Part shown: positions 33,606 to 46,709 of the stretch, piece by piece | Layout: each line of letters opens with the position of its first letter | How positions within the stretch are numbered: position 1 is the first letter of the stretch | Assembly: GCF_051622035.1 (NCBI RefSeq) | Contig: NC_135356.1 | Coordinates: 13,502,079-13,566,078, forward strand | DNA: 64,000 nucleotides | DNA from: Arctopsyche grandis | Taxonomy: Eukaryota > Arthropoda > Insecta > Trichoptera > Hydropsychidae | Reading direction: 5' to 3' | The notes under the pieces: model-generated | What the model was told of the DNA's origin: nothing | Databases searched by the model: none | What the model saw: the letters and a program-made list of their open reading frames with translations, nothing else | Position numbers and translations under genes: made by a program

Positions 33606-34684
33606 TTTAAAATTTTTACTATTAGATTAGTCATTAGAGCGAAGCCGGGTAATACAGCAATTATGTATGTAAAAAAAAGTTTTTTTTAGTTCTTGTAATT
33701 TTGTTTTGATTGTTCATTTTTAATAATAAAATTTTTAGTAATAATTTTTAATTTTTTTAATAAAATTAAAAAAGGGCCGCCAAATCAGATATGTATGTGC
33801 CAAGGGCGCCACAAACATTGCTACGACTCTGGAGAAAAACATGTATAATAGTAGAGTAGTCATTTTGGGTCAAAGGAACCCAAAAGAGAAAAAAAAATTA
33901 TGAGTAATGACTTTTTTGATGGAAAAAATATTTGATAAATTATATCACAACTATCGGACGATAGTGTGAATAAATTATGTTTTCTTAAATAAAAAAAAAA
34001 TTTAGTTCCAAATATAATATTAATTTATAAAGAATTCATTACCACTCATAACTTTATTTTGGGCAATATGTATATCTTAGTAATAATAAATAATGTTTAT
34101 TGGCGTTGGTTAAATAGCACTTTTAATATTTGGCACAAAAAAAAAGTAGTTTATTTTTGAAATTGAAAAATCATGTAATTTATATATAGGTAAACCGGTA
34201 ATTGCTAAAAAATTATAGGAATACCGGTAACCTTTTTAGCGTAATGGAAATTACGCTAAAAAGTAAAACCCAATATGTACCAACATATTAAAGCCTACAA
34301 ATATTTAAATTATTCTAGTATGTTAATATTTGCTAAATTATTCTAGTATGTTATATTAAAAATGTTAAATACAATTTTAGAAAAATCCAAATATTTTTAA
34401 GACATTAGTCTGGTACATGGTATAAAAATATCCGAATTACAGATTGCAAAACCAGTATACCGGTTTACCAGTAAATCGGCATTATTTGGCCATCGATAAT
34501 TAATGATATTGTTTTATCGCGAATTAAGTAGAGAGCCCACCCTAATATATTCTAAAACGCTATTTAATTCGTAGTATTATTGAAAATTTATGCCCATTCA
34601 AAACTCCCAATAAAGTCTTCACGGTCTATTGGATTTCCGCCTTCGGGTAATCGCACACTTTTATGTATGTACATATGTACATAT
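33606..34684. other. AT-rich non-coding sequence
   Basis: Contains GAGCGAAGCCGGGTAATACA at 33637 (a phrase seen at transposon ends in insects) and poly(A/T) runs. No gene. Confidence 0.5.
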
Positions 34685-37591
34685 CAGTGGCGTGCGGTCC
34701 ATGGATGCGGTGGATGCGGCGCATCCCCTATAACTTTAAAAAGCCAAGAGTATTTTTAATAAATATTTGAATTTCGCTTCGATGTATTCTTAGTGATGTA
34801 CGTGATTATGATGTAGTTTATGAGTATATATATATATATATTTCACATATCACGTGTTTTTTGTTACATGATGCATTATATAGGATCTTTTGATAATTTT
34901 TATTAAGGATTCGCATAGGCGGGCGGGCGGCCGGCCGGCCACAGGCGAGTGACGCTGGCGAGTAGACGCTGAGTGAAGTGCGCCCGCGTCATGGATTCGG
35001 AGTCGATACCGATCCCATTTGCGCATGCGCACTATGAGGCTGTCTTATTCGCGCGGACGCGTTGACACTTGTTTAACCTCTACGGTGGATTCGGTTTCTC
35101 TGTTTGCTTATCTATTGAGTTTCACTTGGAAGCCGCTGTTGATCGATATTTCCGCACGCTACGCCCCAAGTTATTTATCAAAAAGCTAGCCGATTCATTT
35201 CTTTAGACGAAGTTAATCATTTATACTGTAAGTTGGTTATTTTTTACTTTTGAATTAAGTTTTCATTTTAATTAGTTTCGTCTAACTTTATTTTTAGTTT
35301 ACTGTTCCACTACTTACGAGTTTTCATTATTGCCTTTAATATGGATATCGAAAATAACAATGAGAGTGGACTTGTCGTCGAGATCAATAATAATTGCAAT
35401 TGTTTAATTGAAAATGTGCTGAAAAGAAGATTTGCTTCTCTCCCATTTAATGAAAAGGAGATTATTGTTAAGAGCCCCAAACCCACACCAATATTAAATA
35501 TTCAGTCTAAAACAAAAACATTTAAAAGGTATTTTAACACAGAAACATACGAAAAAATTTCATGGATTTGTGGATGTGCTCACTTAACGAAATTATTCTG
35601 TTGGCCATGTATTTTATTTTCTCAAGAAGTGAATGTCTGGAGTAAATTTGGATTTTCTGACCTAAACAATTTAAGTAAATCGCGCAAGAGACATGAATGT
35701 TCTCAAGCTCACATATGTTCTGCTGCTCAATTAAAAAAATTTGGAAAGGGACCTCGTATAGAAAATTTTTTAAGTGCTCAATTTAAAGCAAATATTGAAA
35801 TGCACAACAAAGAAGTTACTGCAAATAGATACATTTTGTCGAAATTAATAAGCGCGATCTGTTTTTTAGCAAAACAAGAACAACCTTTACGAGGACATTT
35901 TGAACACCAGGAATCGTAAAATAGAGGGAATTATATTGAATTGCTGTATCTGTTGAGTGAATCAGACATAAAATTGAAAACTCATTTAGATAACTCTCCG
36001 GTGTTTACTGGATTATCGAACCATATACAAAATGACTTGGTATCCGCAATATCAAAAGTCTTGCTAGATGAGATTAAAACTGAAATACGTGCATCAAAAT
36101 TTGTTTCCATAATTGTGGACGAATCTACAGATATCAGTCGCAAAGCTCAGCTATCTACTATTTTTAGATATGTAGATGAAAACAATGAAATTCAGGAGAG
36201 ATTAGTTGGATTTGTCGATGTTAGTCCCAATAGAACAGCTAATTCTCTTTTTCAGCACATACGTGAGACCTTGGAAGAATTTGGTTGTTTGGACAAATTA
36301 ATTGCACAAACGTATGATGGAGCGGCTGTAATGTCCGGGGAGCATAATGGAGTGCAACGAAAAATTCGAGATATTTGTCCTAATTATTTATTTGTCCATT
36401 GTTACGCTCAGAGATTGAATTTAGTTTTGTCGCAATCTGTTAACCATATATCCGGATGCAAACGTTTTTTCAGCCGTATGTTGTCATTTTCAACTTTTTT
36501 TTGTAAGTCTTCAAGAAGAATTTCCCTTCTCGATTGTCAAATAAAAAAACGATTTCCCACTGCTGCCCCTACACGATGGAACTACAATAGCAAAATTTTA
36601 AATATGGTATTAGAATATCAAACAGAATTAATGGAAATATTTAATCAAATAATTAATGATGAAGACGAATGGGATACTGATGCTGTCATAAATGCTGAAG
36701 TCCTTCATCGTTATTTAAAAGAGTTTGAATTCAATTTCAATTTGCATTTATTTTCTGCAATATTTAATTCGGCAGATTTTTTATTTGAAATTTTACAAAA
36801 AAAAACCTTTGACATATCGTATTGCGTAAGTGAAATTAAAAAATTTGTAAAATATTTAGATAACAAAAAAGACGATTTTGATTCATTGTGGAACAAAGTA
36901 ATAACTAAAAATTTTAATAGAAAAAGAAAATATGCTGAATGTGAAGAAGATGTGAAAACAACGTATAAACTTCACTATTCTGAAATTTTAGAAACTCTTT
37001 CAGTAAATACAACCAATCGATTTCGAGATATCGAAAATTTAAAATTTCTTTTAATTTTTTTTAACGTCAAAAAATTTAAAGAATATGAAAAAAATTTTCC
37101 AGATATCCTATTTAAATCACTCCACCTAACTTATGGAAAATAATTTGATTTGATGAAATTAAAAAGCGAATTAATTTACATGTACTCAACGCAAGATTTT
37201 CATTTGAAATCTATAAATGACGTAAAGGAATTAATTGTGAAAGATGATCTAATAGAAGTTTTGGAACAAGTATTTAGTTTAATACAATTAATTTGTACGA
37301 TACCTTCCACGAGCGCATCGGCTGAACGATCATTTTCGACTATGAAAAGAATTAAAACGTTCACCAGAAGTAGTCAAAGTGAAGAAAGACTCTCTGGTCT
37401 TACTAAAATTGCAATCGAAAAGAAAATAATGTCAAATTTAAAAAACAATAAAAAATTCTATGATGCGGTTATCGATGAATTTTGTAAAAAGGAACGAAGA
37501 ATAAAATAAAATTTTAAAAAATAAATTGGTCGGTTTTTTTTTTCAAACAAGAGACAGCATCCCTTGTTTGAAAAGTCACCGCACGCCACTG
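34685..37591 (+). mobile_element. hAT transposon, near full length
   Basis: Terminal inverted repeats CAGTGGCGTGCGGT and ACCGCACGCCACTG; perfect 8-bp target duplication GTACATAT at 34677-34684 and 37592-37599. Encloses the transposase at 35341-37509. A GC-rich segment at 34910-35080 lies between the left end and the gene and may hold its promoter. Confidence 0.96.
35341..37509 (+). pseudogene. hAT transposase (TTF zinc finger / DUF4371 type), two nonsense codons
   Basis: One frame of 722 codons interrupted only by TAA at 35917-35919 and TAA at 37141-37143; no frameshift. Residues 60-125 hold a TTF-type zinc finger (ICGCAHLTKLFCWPC, then HECSQAH). The RNase-H-like core has IIVDESTDIS, AQTYDGAAVMSG, VHCYAQRLNLVL and TRWNYNSK. 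The hAT dimerisation region is at the end: TIPSTSASAERSFSTMKRIK. Similar to ZMYM1-like / 'zinc finger MYM-type 1-like' proteins that derive from this hAT lineage. The protein would be cut at residue 192 unless stops are read through, so this copy is probably inactive but young. Confidence 0.93.
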
Positions 37592-37861
37592 GTACATATG
37601 TATGTACACACGTGTCTTTTATTACACTCAGTTCATTCCGGAAACGTACGTTTTCCGTAAAGCAGAGAGACCGCACTTCCGGCGAGAGCAAGTTGCAACT
37701 GCGTAGCCAAAGGACTGAATTTGCGAAAGCTGGTTGCAAAAATTGGGTCAACTCGAGCTCTCTTTGGATTTTGGCGTATTTGGTCGCCTAGCATAATGCG
37801 TAAGTACAATGCGGCGTATAATTTATCATGTACATTTGTTTTGTTCTCACATTGTACTTTA

Positions 37862-38400
37862 TTATTTATTTATTTATTCTAAACAGACCATTGTGGCATA
37901 ACAGGAATTCCTAAAGCGCCACAATGGTCACAAACTATAACACAAAAAAAAACAAAATAACATATATATATGTTTATATATATGTATGTACTTTAATAAC
38001 TAAATACACTTTAACAACTAAATACAATGTATGTAGATAGATTACATATGTACATATTTTTATAGATTTCATTTTTACCATAGGTTGCTCCAAAACGACA
38101 CCTTTGACCAAACTGGTACATGAATACCAAACACACTCTACAATGTAGGAATATTTAACAATCAACAAAATCGGATTTGTGACGAATTCACGAAAGGGGG
38201 GGCGGGAGGGAGAGGATGCCAATTTTATTGGTTCCGTCGCAAACAATTCAGTCAGAAAAAATGGTAAACTCTGACAGGAGACGGTCGATCTGGATTTAAT
38301 AACCATCCAGAACTTTCCAGCAGCGTATATAATATTTAAATCAAATAATTAATCGATTTTGGCTTGGATTTGAACCCTCAAGCAAAAATTTAAACAACAT
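37862..38400 (-). mobile_element. SINE-like element with LINE-derived tail, copy B
   Basis: In minus sense: GAGGGTTCAAATCCAAGCC (B-box-like) near 38375, a body shared with 30860-31085, then a tail GACCATTGTGGCGCTTTAGG ... CCACAATGGTC ending in (TAAA)n at 37862-37880. The tail matches the LINE 3' end at 59160-59240. Confidence 0.5.
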
Positions 38401-39260
38401 TGGAAGCAGTCACTAAAAATATAATAATATTTAAATAGAGGGAGAATAATAGAAAATTTCTTGTATCAACAGTCAGCAACAATATATTACATATATAAGA
38501 ACTCGCCAAAAATACAAAACCGGTGCGGTTGTATATATAAACTCGACGGTGAAATACACCGAAAAAGTTGGGAAAACGAGTCCTGAGATATTGCAAGTTG
38601 GTGGAACGAAGTAAACTCTTACAAAACATTCGTATGAGGCGCTAATGGAAGAGAGAAGATCAAGATTCACTCATATAATACATCACATCCAATTATGAAA
38701 TTAACGATAAGCACAGGCTATCAGACAAATAGGTTAAAATAATCCCTGAAAGCCTACGCTCAGTGAGAAGGAAAATATCACATTCATGTACGGCAGCAAC
38801 GATTTCATTAATAAGTCGGATAGCTTTAGGAATAAAAGCCATCCGATAAAGTACTGTGGCAGAAGGCGCAATCAAATTATGAGGATGAAGTACATAATTA
38901 AGAACATAAAGTTCCAATTGTTCTAGCCAACGACGAGCATGACGTATTACGAGTACTACGTAGAACCAGGAGAACAAACCGAATTAATAAGAAGTTTCTC
39001 AAAAATTCAAGGGAATTTTACCCAAGCATGCCCAAAAGAAAAAGAGTAGGGTAGATATGTATGTATATGGGTAATATCCACACTCTTTCCTATATAGGAA
39101 ACGAAAAAATGCGTAAATATATGTATTGTAGATATACATATAAGCGGTGATCTCAAAGTTAATATGGAAAGCAGATATTTTGAACATCAAAAATGTTTAT
39201 TATATTTGAAAGTTTATTATTTATTATAGTTATTTGATATATGTATATATGTAGATGTAA
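38401..39260. other. Unassigned repeat-like sequence
   Basis: Minus frames at 38693-38977 look mildly LINE-like (HARRWLEQLELYVLNYVL) but I cannot place them. No gene supported. Confidence 0.35.
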
Positions 39261-39265
39261 ACCGC

Positions 39266-39345
39266 TTTTGGTTTTAGCAAGATGGCGTCACATCCCATAC
39301 GAGTCGCAAAGCATCGCTTTACTTCATTCGTAGTTTAATGACCGC
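39266..39345 (+). pseudogene. Mariner-type transposase scrap
   Basis: Reads FWF, stop, QDGVTSHTSRKASLYFIRSL; compare WFQQDGATPHTAR of mariner-like transposases. Confidence 0.75.
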
Positions 39346-40059
39346 AGTATGGCCGTTTGTAGATCTGTTTTCTGTCTAGACAGTCTCGATATTATTATTT
39401 TACGAAAAACTATCTAGATGTATCAAACTATAATCGTTTTATATTGTTGAATATCTATACTTTAATGTATTGTTAATAAAATGTTATTAAGTCGTGTCAA
39501 ATTTGATCAAACTGTGAAATGAAACGAAATAGATTTGTACTGAGTGCGTTTGATACTTCCAGATTGGATGTCAATTGTGGTTTGATCAAAAGCTTTATTG
39601 ATACATTTTTGATTAAATATTTCTCAAAAAGGTATGCTCTAATATTTAAATAAAATTCTGTCAGAAATATAATTAACTTTTCAGACATTTTGATTAGAAT
39701 ACCCACCCCTCAAGTTTGATATTATTTGTAAATTTTTAAAATTTCACAAAGCATTTTAAGGTAAATTTCCGCTCAACTTCGCAATGATTTTAATCAATTA
39801 TTAAATTTGAACTATATAACTATTATAAATTGTATTTACCAATCGTATACTTTTCTATGCAAAATGCAATGCAAACTCAATTATGTGCAGAAGTAAGTAA
39901 CTACAGTTCCGGTTCATGCCTTTGAAATGAAATCTCCAAATATCTGAACCCTTATATTAAATCATCGAAATTAGATTTTCAGCTTATTATGTGCTACAGT
40001 TTTTGAAATATAGCATTTAAAAAAAAAATGTGACCAGATTTACAAACGGCCACACGGTG

Positions 40060-40170
40060 CATCGTGTAATTTAACTTTAGATTACTTTCTTTGGGATTAT
40101 TTGAAGAGTGAAGTTCAAAAACCACGTGTTCGGTATGATAAAGAGTTTATTAATTCAGATGTAATACATA
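40060..40170 (+). pseudogene. Mariner-type transposase C-terminal scrap, array copy 1
   Basis: Reads in broken frame LTLDYFLWDYLKSEVQKPRV; compare LTPLDYFLWGYVKSKVY. Equivalent scraps at 42925-43045 and 53970-54092. Confidence 0.75.
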
Positions 40171-40197
40171 CACGATGATTTATAGCTTCAAAGTTGA

Positions 40198-40270
40198 AAG
40201 AAGAACGCAGTTTTATGTATCAATGATTCATGACAGGTATGTATCAATAATTTACGACAGGTGTAAGTAT
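40198..40270. repeat. Short minisatellite TATGTATCAATGATTCATGACAGG
   Basis: Three units of 23-26 bp (GTATCAAnGATTCACGACAG type) followed by the RTE 3' fragment and another unit at 40485. The hAT at 54155 and all three RTE 3' ends sit in this minisatellite. Confidence 0.85.
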
Positions 40271-40296
40271 CAAAGATTCACGACAGGTGTAGATCA

Positions 40297-40480
40297 AATA
40301 CGGTGGCTTGGGAGAAAGAAGCTTTCTTGGCTCCGGAACATCAGGTCATGGATGGGACTCGGTCTCGAAAAGTTATTTCGGCTTGCCCATGATAGGGAAG
40401 AATTCGCACGGGCCATAAACGATGTCTGCCCATGGTAGTTGTCTACGTCCGAATACGGATTCGGCATTAGAAGAAGAAGA
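40297..40480 (+). pseudogene. RTE-like LINE 3' fragment 1
   Basis: Reads RWLGRKKLSWLRNIRSWMGL, then GLEKLFRLAHDREEFARAIN and DVCPW, stop, and a (GAA)n tail at 40470-40481. Same sequence as the end of 46093-48575. Confidence 0.9.
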
Positions 40481-41053
40481 AGTGTGTATCAAAGATTCAC
40501 GACAGGTGTAGATCAATTACGTTATTTTATCCAAAATCTTGACCTACATATATATACATTTTTGTCAATAAACGAAAGCCGCAATAGCCACGCGAACGAT
40601 ACTGCAACTTGCAAAGTGTATGTATTTCTATATGTAATAACGGAGCGTGTTATTATAGTATGTACATCGGTAGACGGGTTTTGCGCGGCAGCCATTTGCA
40701 GGTGTATACTATTTTATGATATTTATATGTATGTAGATGCAAGCCCTGACGACAGCAGATTCGATCAATAGAGCTAAATGCAACCCCCGGATGCAACGGA
40801 ACAGCCATGCGTCTGTCTGGATGCGATTCGAATATTTGATGTCGTCTCAAAATGGCCGACAGCTTTATTCGTGCTGCATATATTAAATATGAAATCAAAA
40901 TTATGGAAAGACAATAAAATAAAAGATACGTATGTGTCGTTCGTAGAGATCTCTAACTACGATATTCACATGGTAGTATGCTAAAACGATATATAAATCA
41001 CCCAACTATTTTTCGCACAAGTTCTTTGTCAAAAAAGTAATTTTGAAATAATA

Positions 41054-41278
41054 TTGAAGACAAAGGACATAAACAAATTAAAGGACATTAAAAAGAGTTT
41101 TTTGGAAAATCGATTTGAATTTTTTTTATTTTGTCAATTGGCTGGATTGAACAATGAAAATTTTGAAAATTTTACATCATATCAAAAAATTACGAACTCA
41201 CCCATTGCAAACTTAAATGAGTCGCTCAGTCTGATAAGCGAAAATTCAAAATCACTCTTTTGCACCAAGTTCCCATAG
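41054..41278 (+). other. Conserved short frame in array, copy 1
   Basis: Open frame KTKDINKLKDIKKSFLENRF ... ending CTKFP with TAG. It begins at TTG, not ATG, and continues open upstream (SNFEIIL). Five near-identical copies exist; unknown function, likely fragment of a transposon protein. Confidence 0.4.
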
Positions 41279-42237
41279 ATATTTGATGTTATTTTAATAT
41301 TTCAAGAAATTGCTACTTCCAAGGAAATTTGTCTATTTAAAATATAATCAACACCGAAAAATTGCAGAACGATCGCGCAAAGAAGATGGTAATACAAAAT
41401 TGCTTCTCACCCATAATCTATTGCGGAATGAATGCACTAATACATACATATATGTATATGTACAAAAGTAAATATGTATGCAACGGTTCCGACGCTCGTC
41501 CGATTCCGAAGCTTCCAGCCAGCCGACTGACTCTGTCCACCCCTGTTTTTCAGCACGTCTGCGTTTTGCTGCAGAACGGCGGGCACAAAATCAAAAAATC
41601 GATTCAACTATATAAAAAAACAAACGCGCTTTTCCGGTGCAGATGCGGATGTGAAAAAAAAATAACACGAACCGAAATCAAATCACAGACTGACGCAATC
41701 TTTGCGACTGTATGATCTTTGCTACGACATTTGAAATACATATGTAGATAAAGAGACAAATCTAACAATGTCGTTTCTGAGACCGAAGCATTATTATGTC
41801 AACTGCGATCATATTTATGAAAACACAAAATTTATACATAAAAGATCGTGAAGTTCATTGCCGAAAAAGAGTTATAATCATAAACAAGTTTCTCGTATGA
41901 TCTCTGTTACAACACATTTGTTAGTTTCGTTTCAGAGACCGAAGCATTATTTGATCAAATGCGATTTTTGGGATTACATTTAATGGAAAAACTAAATTTA
42001 CTGTGGCAAATTATACATACATATGTATGTAGTATAATGAAAGTAGTTATAAATAAAGACTTTTTTCCTTTCTCGAACGATCTCTGCTTTGGATAGTATG
42101 ACAAATCTGTTAATTTTGTCTCCGAAACTGAAATATTATAATATATAATAAAATGCAATTTTGAGATTGTATTGATGAAAAAACTAAATTTACTATCAAA
42201 AGTTCACACAAAGTTCATCGCGTTAAAAGAGTTTTTG

Positions 42238-42438
42238 TTAATATTTCGGTCGTAATATCTGAGGATGGGCTCTCAGAGGAATAATTTCACTGTTTTCGTC
42301 AGAGTCGCTTTCAAAAACCATAATATTGTCACTGTCACTGTTACTCCCAACACTAACCGAATATTTCGAATGTCTATCAGCGGTATATTCCTCATCGTCA
42401 TGATAAGAGACGACGTCGTCGTCATCATCGTAATCCAT
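42238..42438 (-). other. Acidic ORF in array, copy 1
   Basis: 66 codons from ATG: MDYDDDDDVVSYHDDEEYTA, then SDSDN and ESDSDENSEIIPLRAH. Highly acidic like transposase or gag-like N-termini. Intact second copy at 53319-53525. I do not recognise it. Confidence 0.4.
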
Positions 42439-42924
42439 TTTAATTGGGTAATATCGTGGTGAAGAAACTATGTATATACTTATGGGGCCTGGCTAGAGTT
42501 GTGGAAGTTCTCGTAGCGGCTATGTTGTTGAAGTTGTTAAAGTTGCGGCTGGATCGTCGTGTGTCTGATCTCTGGAATCGGTGCAGCTATGATGTTCTCA
42601 ATACAACTACGTTGAAGGAGTTCTCCGAAACGACGGTGTTCTCGAAGCAGTTATGTTGAAGGAGTTCTCCGAAACGGCGGTGTTACGAATTGATAATTAA
42701 ATATTTACCAATCGTATACTTTTCTATGCAAAATGCAATGCAAACTCAATTATGAGCAGAAGTAAGTAACTACAGTTCCGGTTCATGCCTTTGAAATGAA
42801 ATCTCCAAATATCTGAACCCTTATATTAAATCATCGAAATTAGATTTTCAGCTTATTATGTGCTACAGTTTTTGAAATATAGCGTTTTTAAAAAAAGATG
42901 TGACCAGATTTACAAACGGCCACA

Positions 42925-43045
42925 CTGTGCATCGTGTAATTTAACTTTAGATTACTTTCTTTGGGATTATTTGAAGAGTAAAGTTCAAAAACCACGTGGT
43001 CGGTATGATCAAGAGTTTATTAATTCAGATGTAATAGATACACGA
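42925..43045 (+). pseudogene. Mariner-type transposase C-terminal scrap, array copy 2
   Basis: Frame CASCNLTLDYFLWDYLKSKV then QKPRGRYDQEFINSDVI is open here from 42860 to 43048. Confidence 0.75.
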
Positions 43046-43349
43046 TGATTTATAGGTTCAAAGTTGAAAGAAGAACTCAGTTTTATGATTTACGACGGGT
43101 GTATGTATCAAAGATTCACGACATATGTAGATCAATTACGTTATTTTATCCAAAATCTTGACCAACATATGTATACATTTTTGTCGATAAACGAAAGCCG
43201 CAATAGCCACGCGAACGATACTGCAACTTGCAAAGTGTATGTATACGGAGCGTGTTCATATAGTATGTACATCCGTAGACGGGTTTTGCGCGGCTGCCAT
43301 TTGCAGGTGTATACTATTTTATGATATTTATATATATAAAATAGGTATA

Positions 43350-44275
43350 ATGTTGTAGCTCGGGCGTCGAAGGCCCTCGGGTTCGTCATCCGGTCCTCCA
43401 AATGCTTTACTTCTATAAAATCATACAAAATACTATATTGTGCATACGTAAGAAGTATTGTTGAGTTTGCATCCCAAGTTTGGAACCCAGATTACTCTGG
43501 TGCAAGAGACAGATTGGAGCGCATTCAGAAGAGATTCCTGAGGTACGTCAGTAGCCGTTTTGGATTAACCTATACTTCCTATGAAGATGCTTGTAGGTGT
43601 CAGCATCTACTTCCTCTTGTCAAAAGAAGGGAGATAGCTGACATCTCAACAATTTTGAACATCCTTAACGGCTCGATTGACTGTCCTCAATTATTGAGCA
43701 GACTATCATTGCGTGTACCAAATAGAATGACTAGATGTAATGAGCTCCTTTACATACCTAATACTTTTTCTAATTATGGAAGAAGCTCATTCATCTGGCG
43801 TGCAAGCTCCACCGTCAACACACTAATCTTAACAATTTCTATGTTTGACTTATTTAATATTAATGCTATACAAGCTAGAGTAATTATTGCAAATTTATTT
43901 TTCGATGATTAATTTTAATGAAAGTTTATGATTATGATTATGAATTTTTATTTTGATGTATTTATTTTGTCTTTTTGTTTTTTGTTATATATTATATTTT
44001 TTATATTATTTCATAATTTTTATCATATTATTATTCTTATTATTCTGATATTTTTATTATACTGTTATTTCTATTTTTTTTCTTTTTTTGTTTTCTTTAA
44101 CTATCTTACTCTATTATCATTTTTGTTTCTTATTTTAAATGTTTGAGCTTTTCTTTTTTTACCTATATGTGAAAATTATTAATGATTTACTTAACATAAT
44201 TATATTTTTTTTACTATCAATCTAATAAACTGTAAACTGTAAATTTTCCAAATAAATAAAATAAAATAAAATATA
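43350..44275 (+). mobile_element. 5'-truncated LINE, R1/Jockey-like C-terminus
   Basis: One open frame to 43912: SKALGFVIRSSKCF, YVRSIVEFASQVWNPDYSGA, RDRLERIQKRFLRYVSSRFG, then the Cys-poor C-terminus ending NLFFDD. This is the post-RT region of Jockey/R1/CR1-type LINEs (LVRSILEYAS.VW.P....+ERIQ+RFLRY). A 350-bp T-rich 3' UTR ends in (AAATA)n at 44257-44275. Inserted in the array block that is uninterrupted at 40735, 48832 and 51133. Confidence 0.85.
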
Positions 44276-44596
44276 TGTAGGTGCAAGCCCTAACGACAGC
44301 AGATTCGATCAATAGAGCTAAATGCAACCCCCGGATGCAACGCAACAGAAATGCGTCTGTCTGGATTCGATTCGAATATTTGATGTCGTCTCAAAATGGC
44401 CGACAGCTTTCTTCGTGCTCCATATATTAAATATGAATTCAAAATTATGACAGACAATAAAATAAAAGATACGTATGTGTTGTTCGTAGAGATCGCTAAC
44501 TACGATATTCGCATGGTAGTATGCCAAAACGATATATAAATCACCCAACTGTTTTTCGCACAAGTTCTTTGTCAACAAAGTAGTTTTGAAATAATA

Positions 44597-44821
44597 TTGA
44601 AGACAAAGGACATAAACAAATTAAAGGACATTAAAAAGAGTTTTTTGGAAAATCGATTTGCACTTTTTTTATTTTGTCAATTGGCTGGATTGAACAATGA
44701 AAATTTTGAAAATGTTACATCATATCAAAAAATTACAAATTCACCCATTGCAAACTTAAATGAGTCGCTCAGTCTGATAAGCGAAAATTCAAAATCACTC
44801 TTTTGCACCAAGTTCCCATAG
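44597..44821 (+). other. Conserved short frame in array, copy 2
   Basis: Same 74-codon frame as 41054-41278 with Phe-to-Ala/Leu changes near residue 21; open throughout. Confidence 0.4.
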
Positions 44822-44934
44822 ATATTTGATGTTATTTTAATATTTCAAGAAATTGCTACTTCCATGGAAATTTGTCTATTTAAAATATAATCAACACCGA
44901 AAAAAAATACCAAATATAAGATAAACAGTAGCAA

Positions 44935-44986
44935 CTAGTGGTTAGCATATAGTGCTTTCGAACAAAGTGATCACGGATTCGATTTT
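44935..44986 (+). other. tRNA-like promoter boxes, array copy 1
   Basis: CTAGTGGTTAGCATATAGTG and, 25 bp on, CACGGATTCGATTTT resemble the A and B boxes of a tRNA-derived SINE. Repeated at 49488, 51788 and 56180. Confidence 0.45.
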
Positions 44987-46178
44987 ATGTTTATAATTGT
45001 AATTGTCATTTCTTGGTCTGTATAATACACTCGCATATGTAAAGACGAGTGTGCAATGATAGATTAAATTAAATCAATTAACTTGCCCAAATATCATGAT
45101 TTGACGTATTAAGTCTACAAGACTCAATAAATCACAGCAGTGCTTTAAAAACCATGTGAAACGTATAAGAGGTTAGTAAGAAATCATTGTAATTCATATG
45201 AATTGAACATAAAAATCACATATCGTACGGAGCATACAGATCCGTTGAGCGGTTTAGGAGATAAATGAATAAAAAAAGGTAGAAACCTATTAGAAACCGT
45301 CAAATTTTCCCACAGCCACAAATTGATACGTCATCTATTGTACATGTGTACATAGATAGAGTAATAAAAATGCGACGGTATATTAATATTCGAATATGAA
45401 AATGGGAACAAAGCTGCACCACTAACTCAATTGAGTCAAATTGCAGAACGATCGCGCAAATAAGATGGTAATACAAAATTGCTTCTCACCCATGATCTAT
45501 TGCGGAATGAATGCACTAAAACATACATATTGTATATGTACAAAAGTAAATATGTATGCAACCGTTCCGACGCTCGTCCGATTCCGAAGCTTCCAGCCAG
45601 ACGACTGACTCTGTCCACCCCTGTTTTTCAGCGCGTCTGTGTTTTGCAGCAAAACGGCGGGCACAAAATCAAAAAATCGATTTAACTATATATAAATATA
45701 CGATATATAAATCACCCAACTGTTTTTCGCACAAGTTCTTTGTCAACAAAGTAATTTTGAAATAATATTGAAGACAAAGGACATAAACAAATTAAAGGAC
45801 ATAAAATGGAGTTTTTTGGAAAATCAATCAATTGGCTGGATTGAACAATGAAAATTTTGAAAATGTTACATCATATCAAAAAATTACAAATTTACCCATT
45901 GCAAACTTAAATGAGTCGTTCAGTCTGATAAGCGATAATTCAAAATCAGTCTTTTGCACCAAGTTCCCATAGATATTTGATCTTATTTTAATAATTAAAG
46001 AAATTGTTACTTCCAAGGAAATTTGTCTATTTAAAATATAATCAACACCGAATAAAAAATACCAAATATAAGATAAACAGTAGCAACTAGTGACAAGGGA
46101 AGTTACACAATGTCTTAAAATAAATGTCAAGACTAAAATTACAAATATTGAAATTACAAAATTCCAATATCTGAAAGA

Positions 46179-46709
46179 GTGATGCTATTACAGATAGAAG
46201 CACATCCAATAAACCTAAATATAATACAAGTATATGCGCCTACAGCCGACGCTAACGAAGAACAAATTGAAAAATTCTATGAAAATTTGAAAGTGGCAAT
46301 AACTCATATTAAAAAACAGGAAATTTTATGTATATTGGGTGACTTCAATGCGGAGGTAGAAAACATCCAAACAGATGTCACTGGGAAATTTGGCTTGGGT
46401 GAAAGGAATGAAAGAGGAGACCGTTTAATAGCATTTTGCCAAGAAAACAATCTTATCGTAACGAATACGTGGTTCGATCTTCCTAAACAGAGATTATATA
46501 CTTGGAAGTCACCACAAGACGGTTACAATGACAGGATAATTCGTAACCAAATTGATTATATTATTATAAATAAAAGGTTTCGCAACGCTATACATGCGGT
46601 GAAAACGAACCCTGGAGCGGATGCTAATTCAGATCATTGCTTATTGGGAGCAAAAATAAAGTTGCGCCTAAAAAATATACATAAAAAAAGGAATCCAATA
46701 AGCGCTTAA
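46179..46709 (+). pseudogene. LINE endonuclease domain
   Basis: 176 codons, open. Endonuclease/exonuclease/phosphatase fold signatures: QVYAPT, LGDFNAE (metal ligand Asp/Asn), RNQIDYIII, and SDHCL near the end (catalytic Asp-His). The first catalytic motifs (N-terminal Asn and Glu strands) are missing, so the copy is truncated. Confidence 0.9.

Noticed and set aside
33637..33660. Helitron 3' end (GAGCGAAGCCGGGTAATACA)
   Set aside because: Phrase resembles transposon ends but I see no CTRR terminus with a preceding hairpin.
42444..42659. Possible gypsy-type LTR (GTAACACCGCCGTTTCGGAG on minus strand)
   Set aside because: No paired LTR, primer-binding site or TG..CA ends that I could define.
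43928..44146. Plus ORF rich in Phe/Leu/Ile
   Set aside because: T-rich LINE 3' UTR; hydrophobic composition is due to base content, not a membrane protein.
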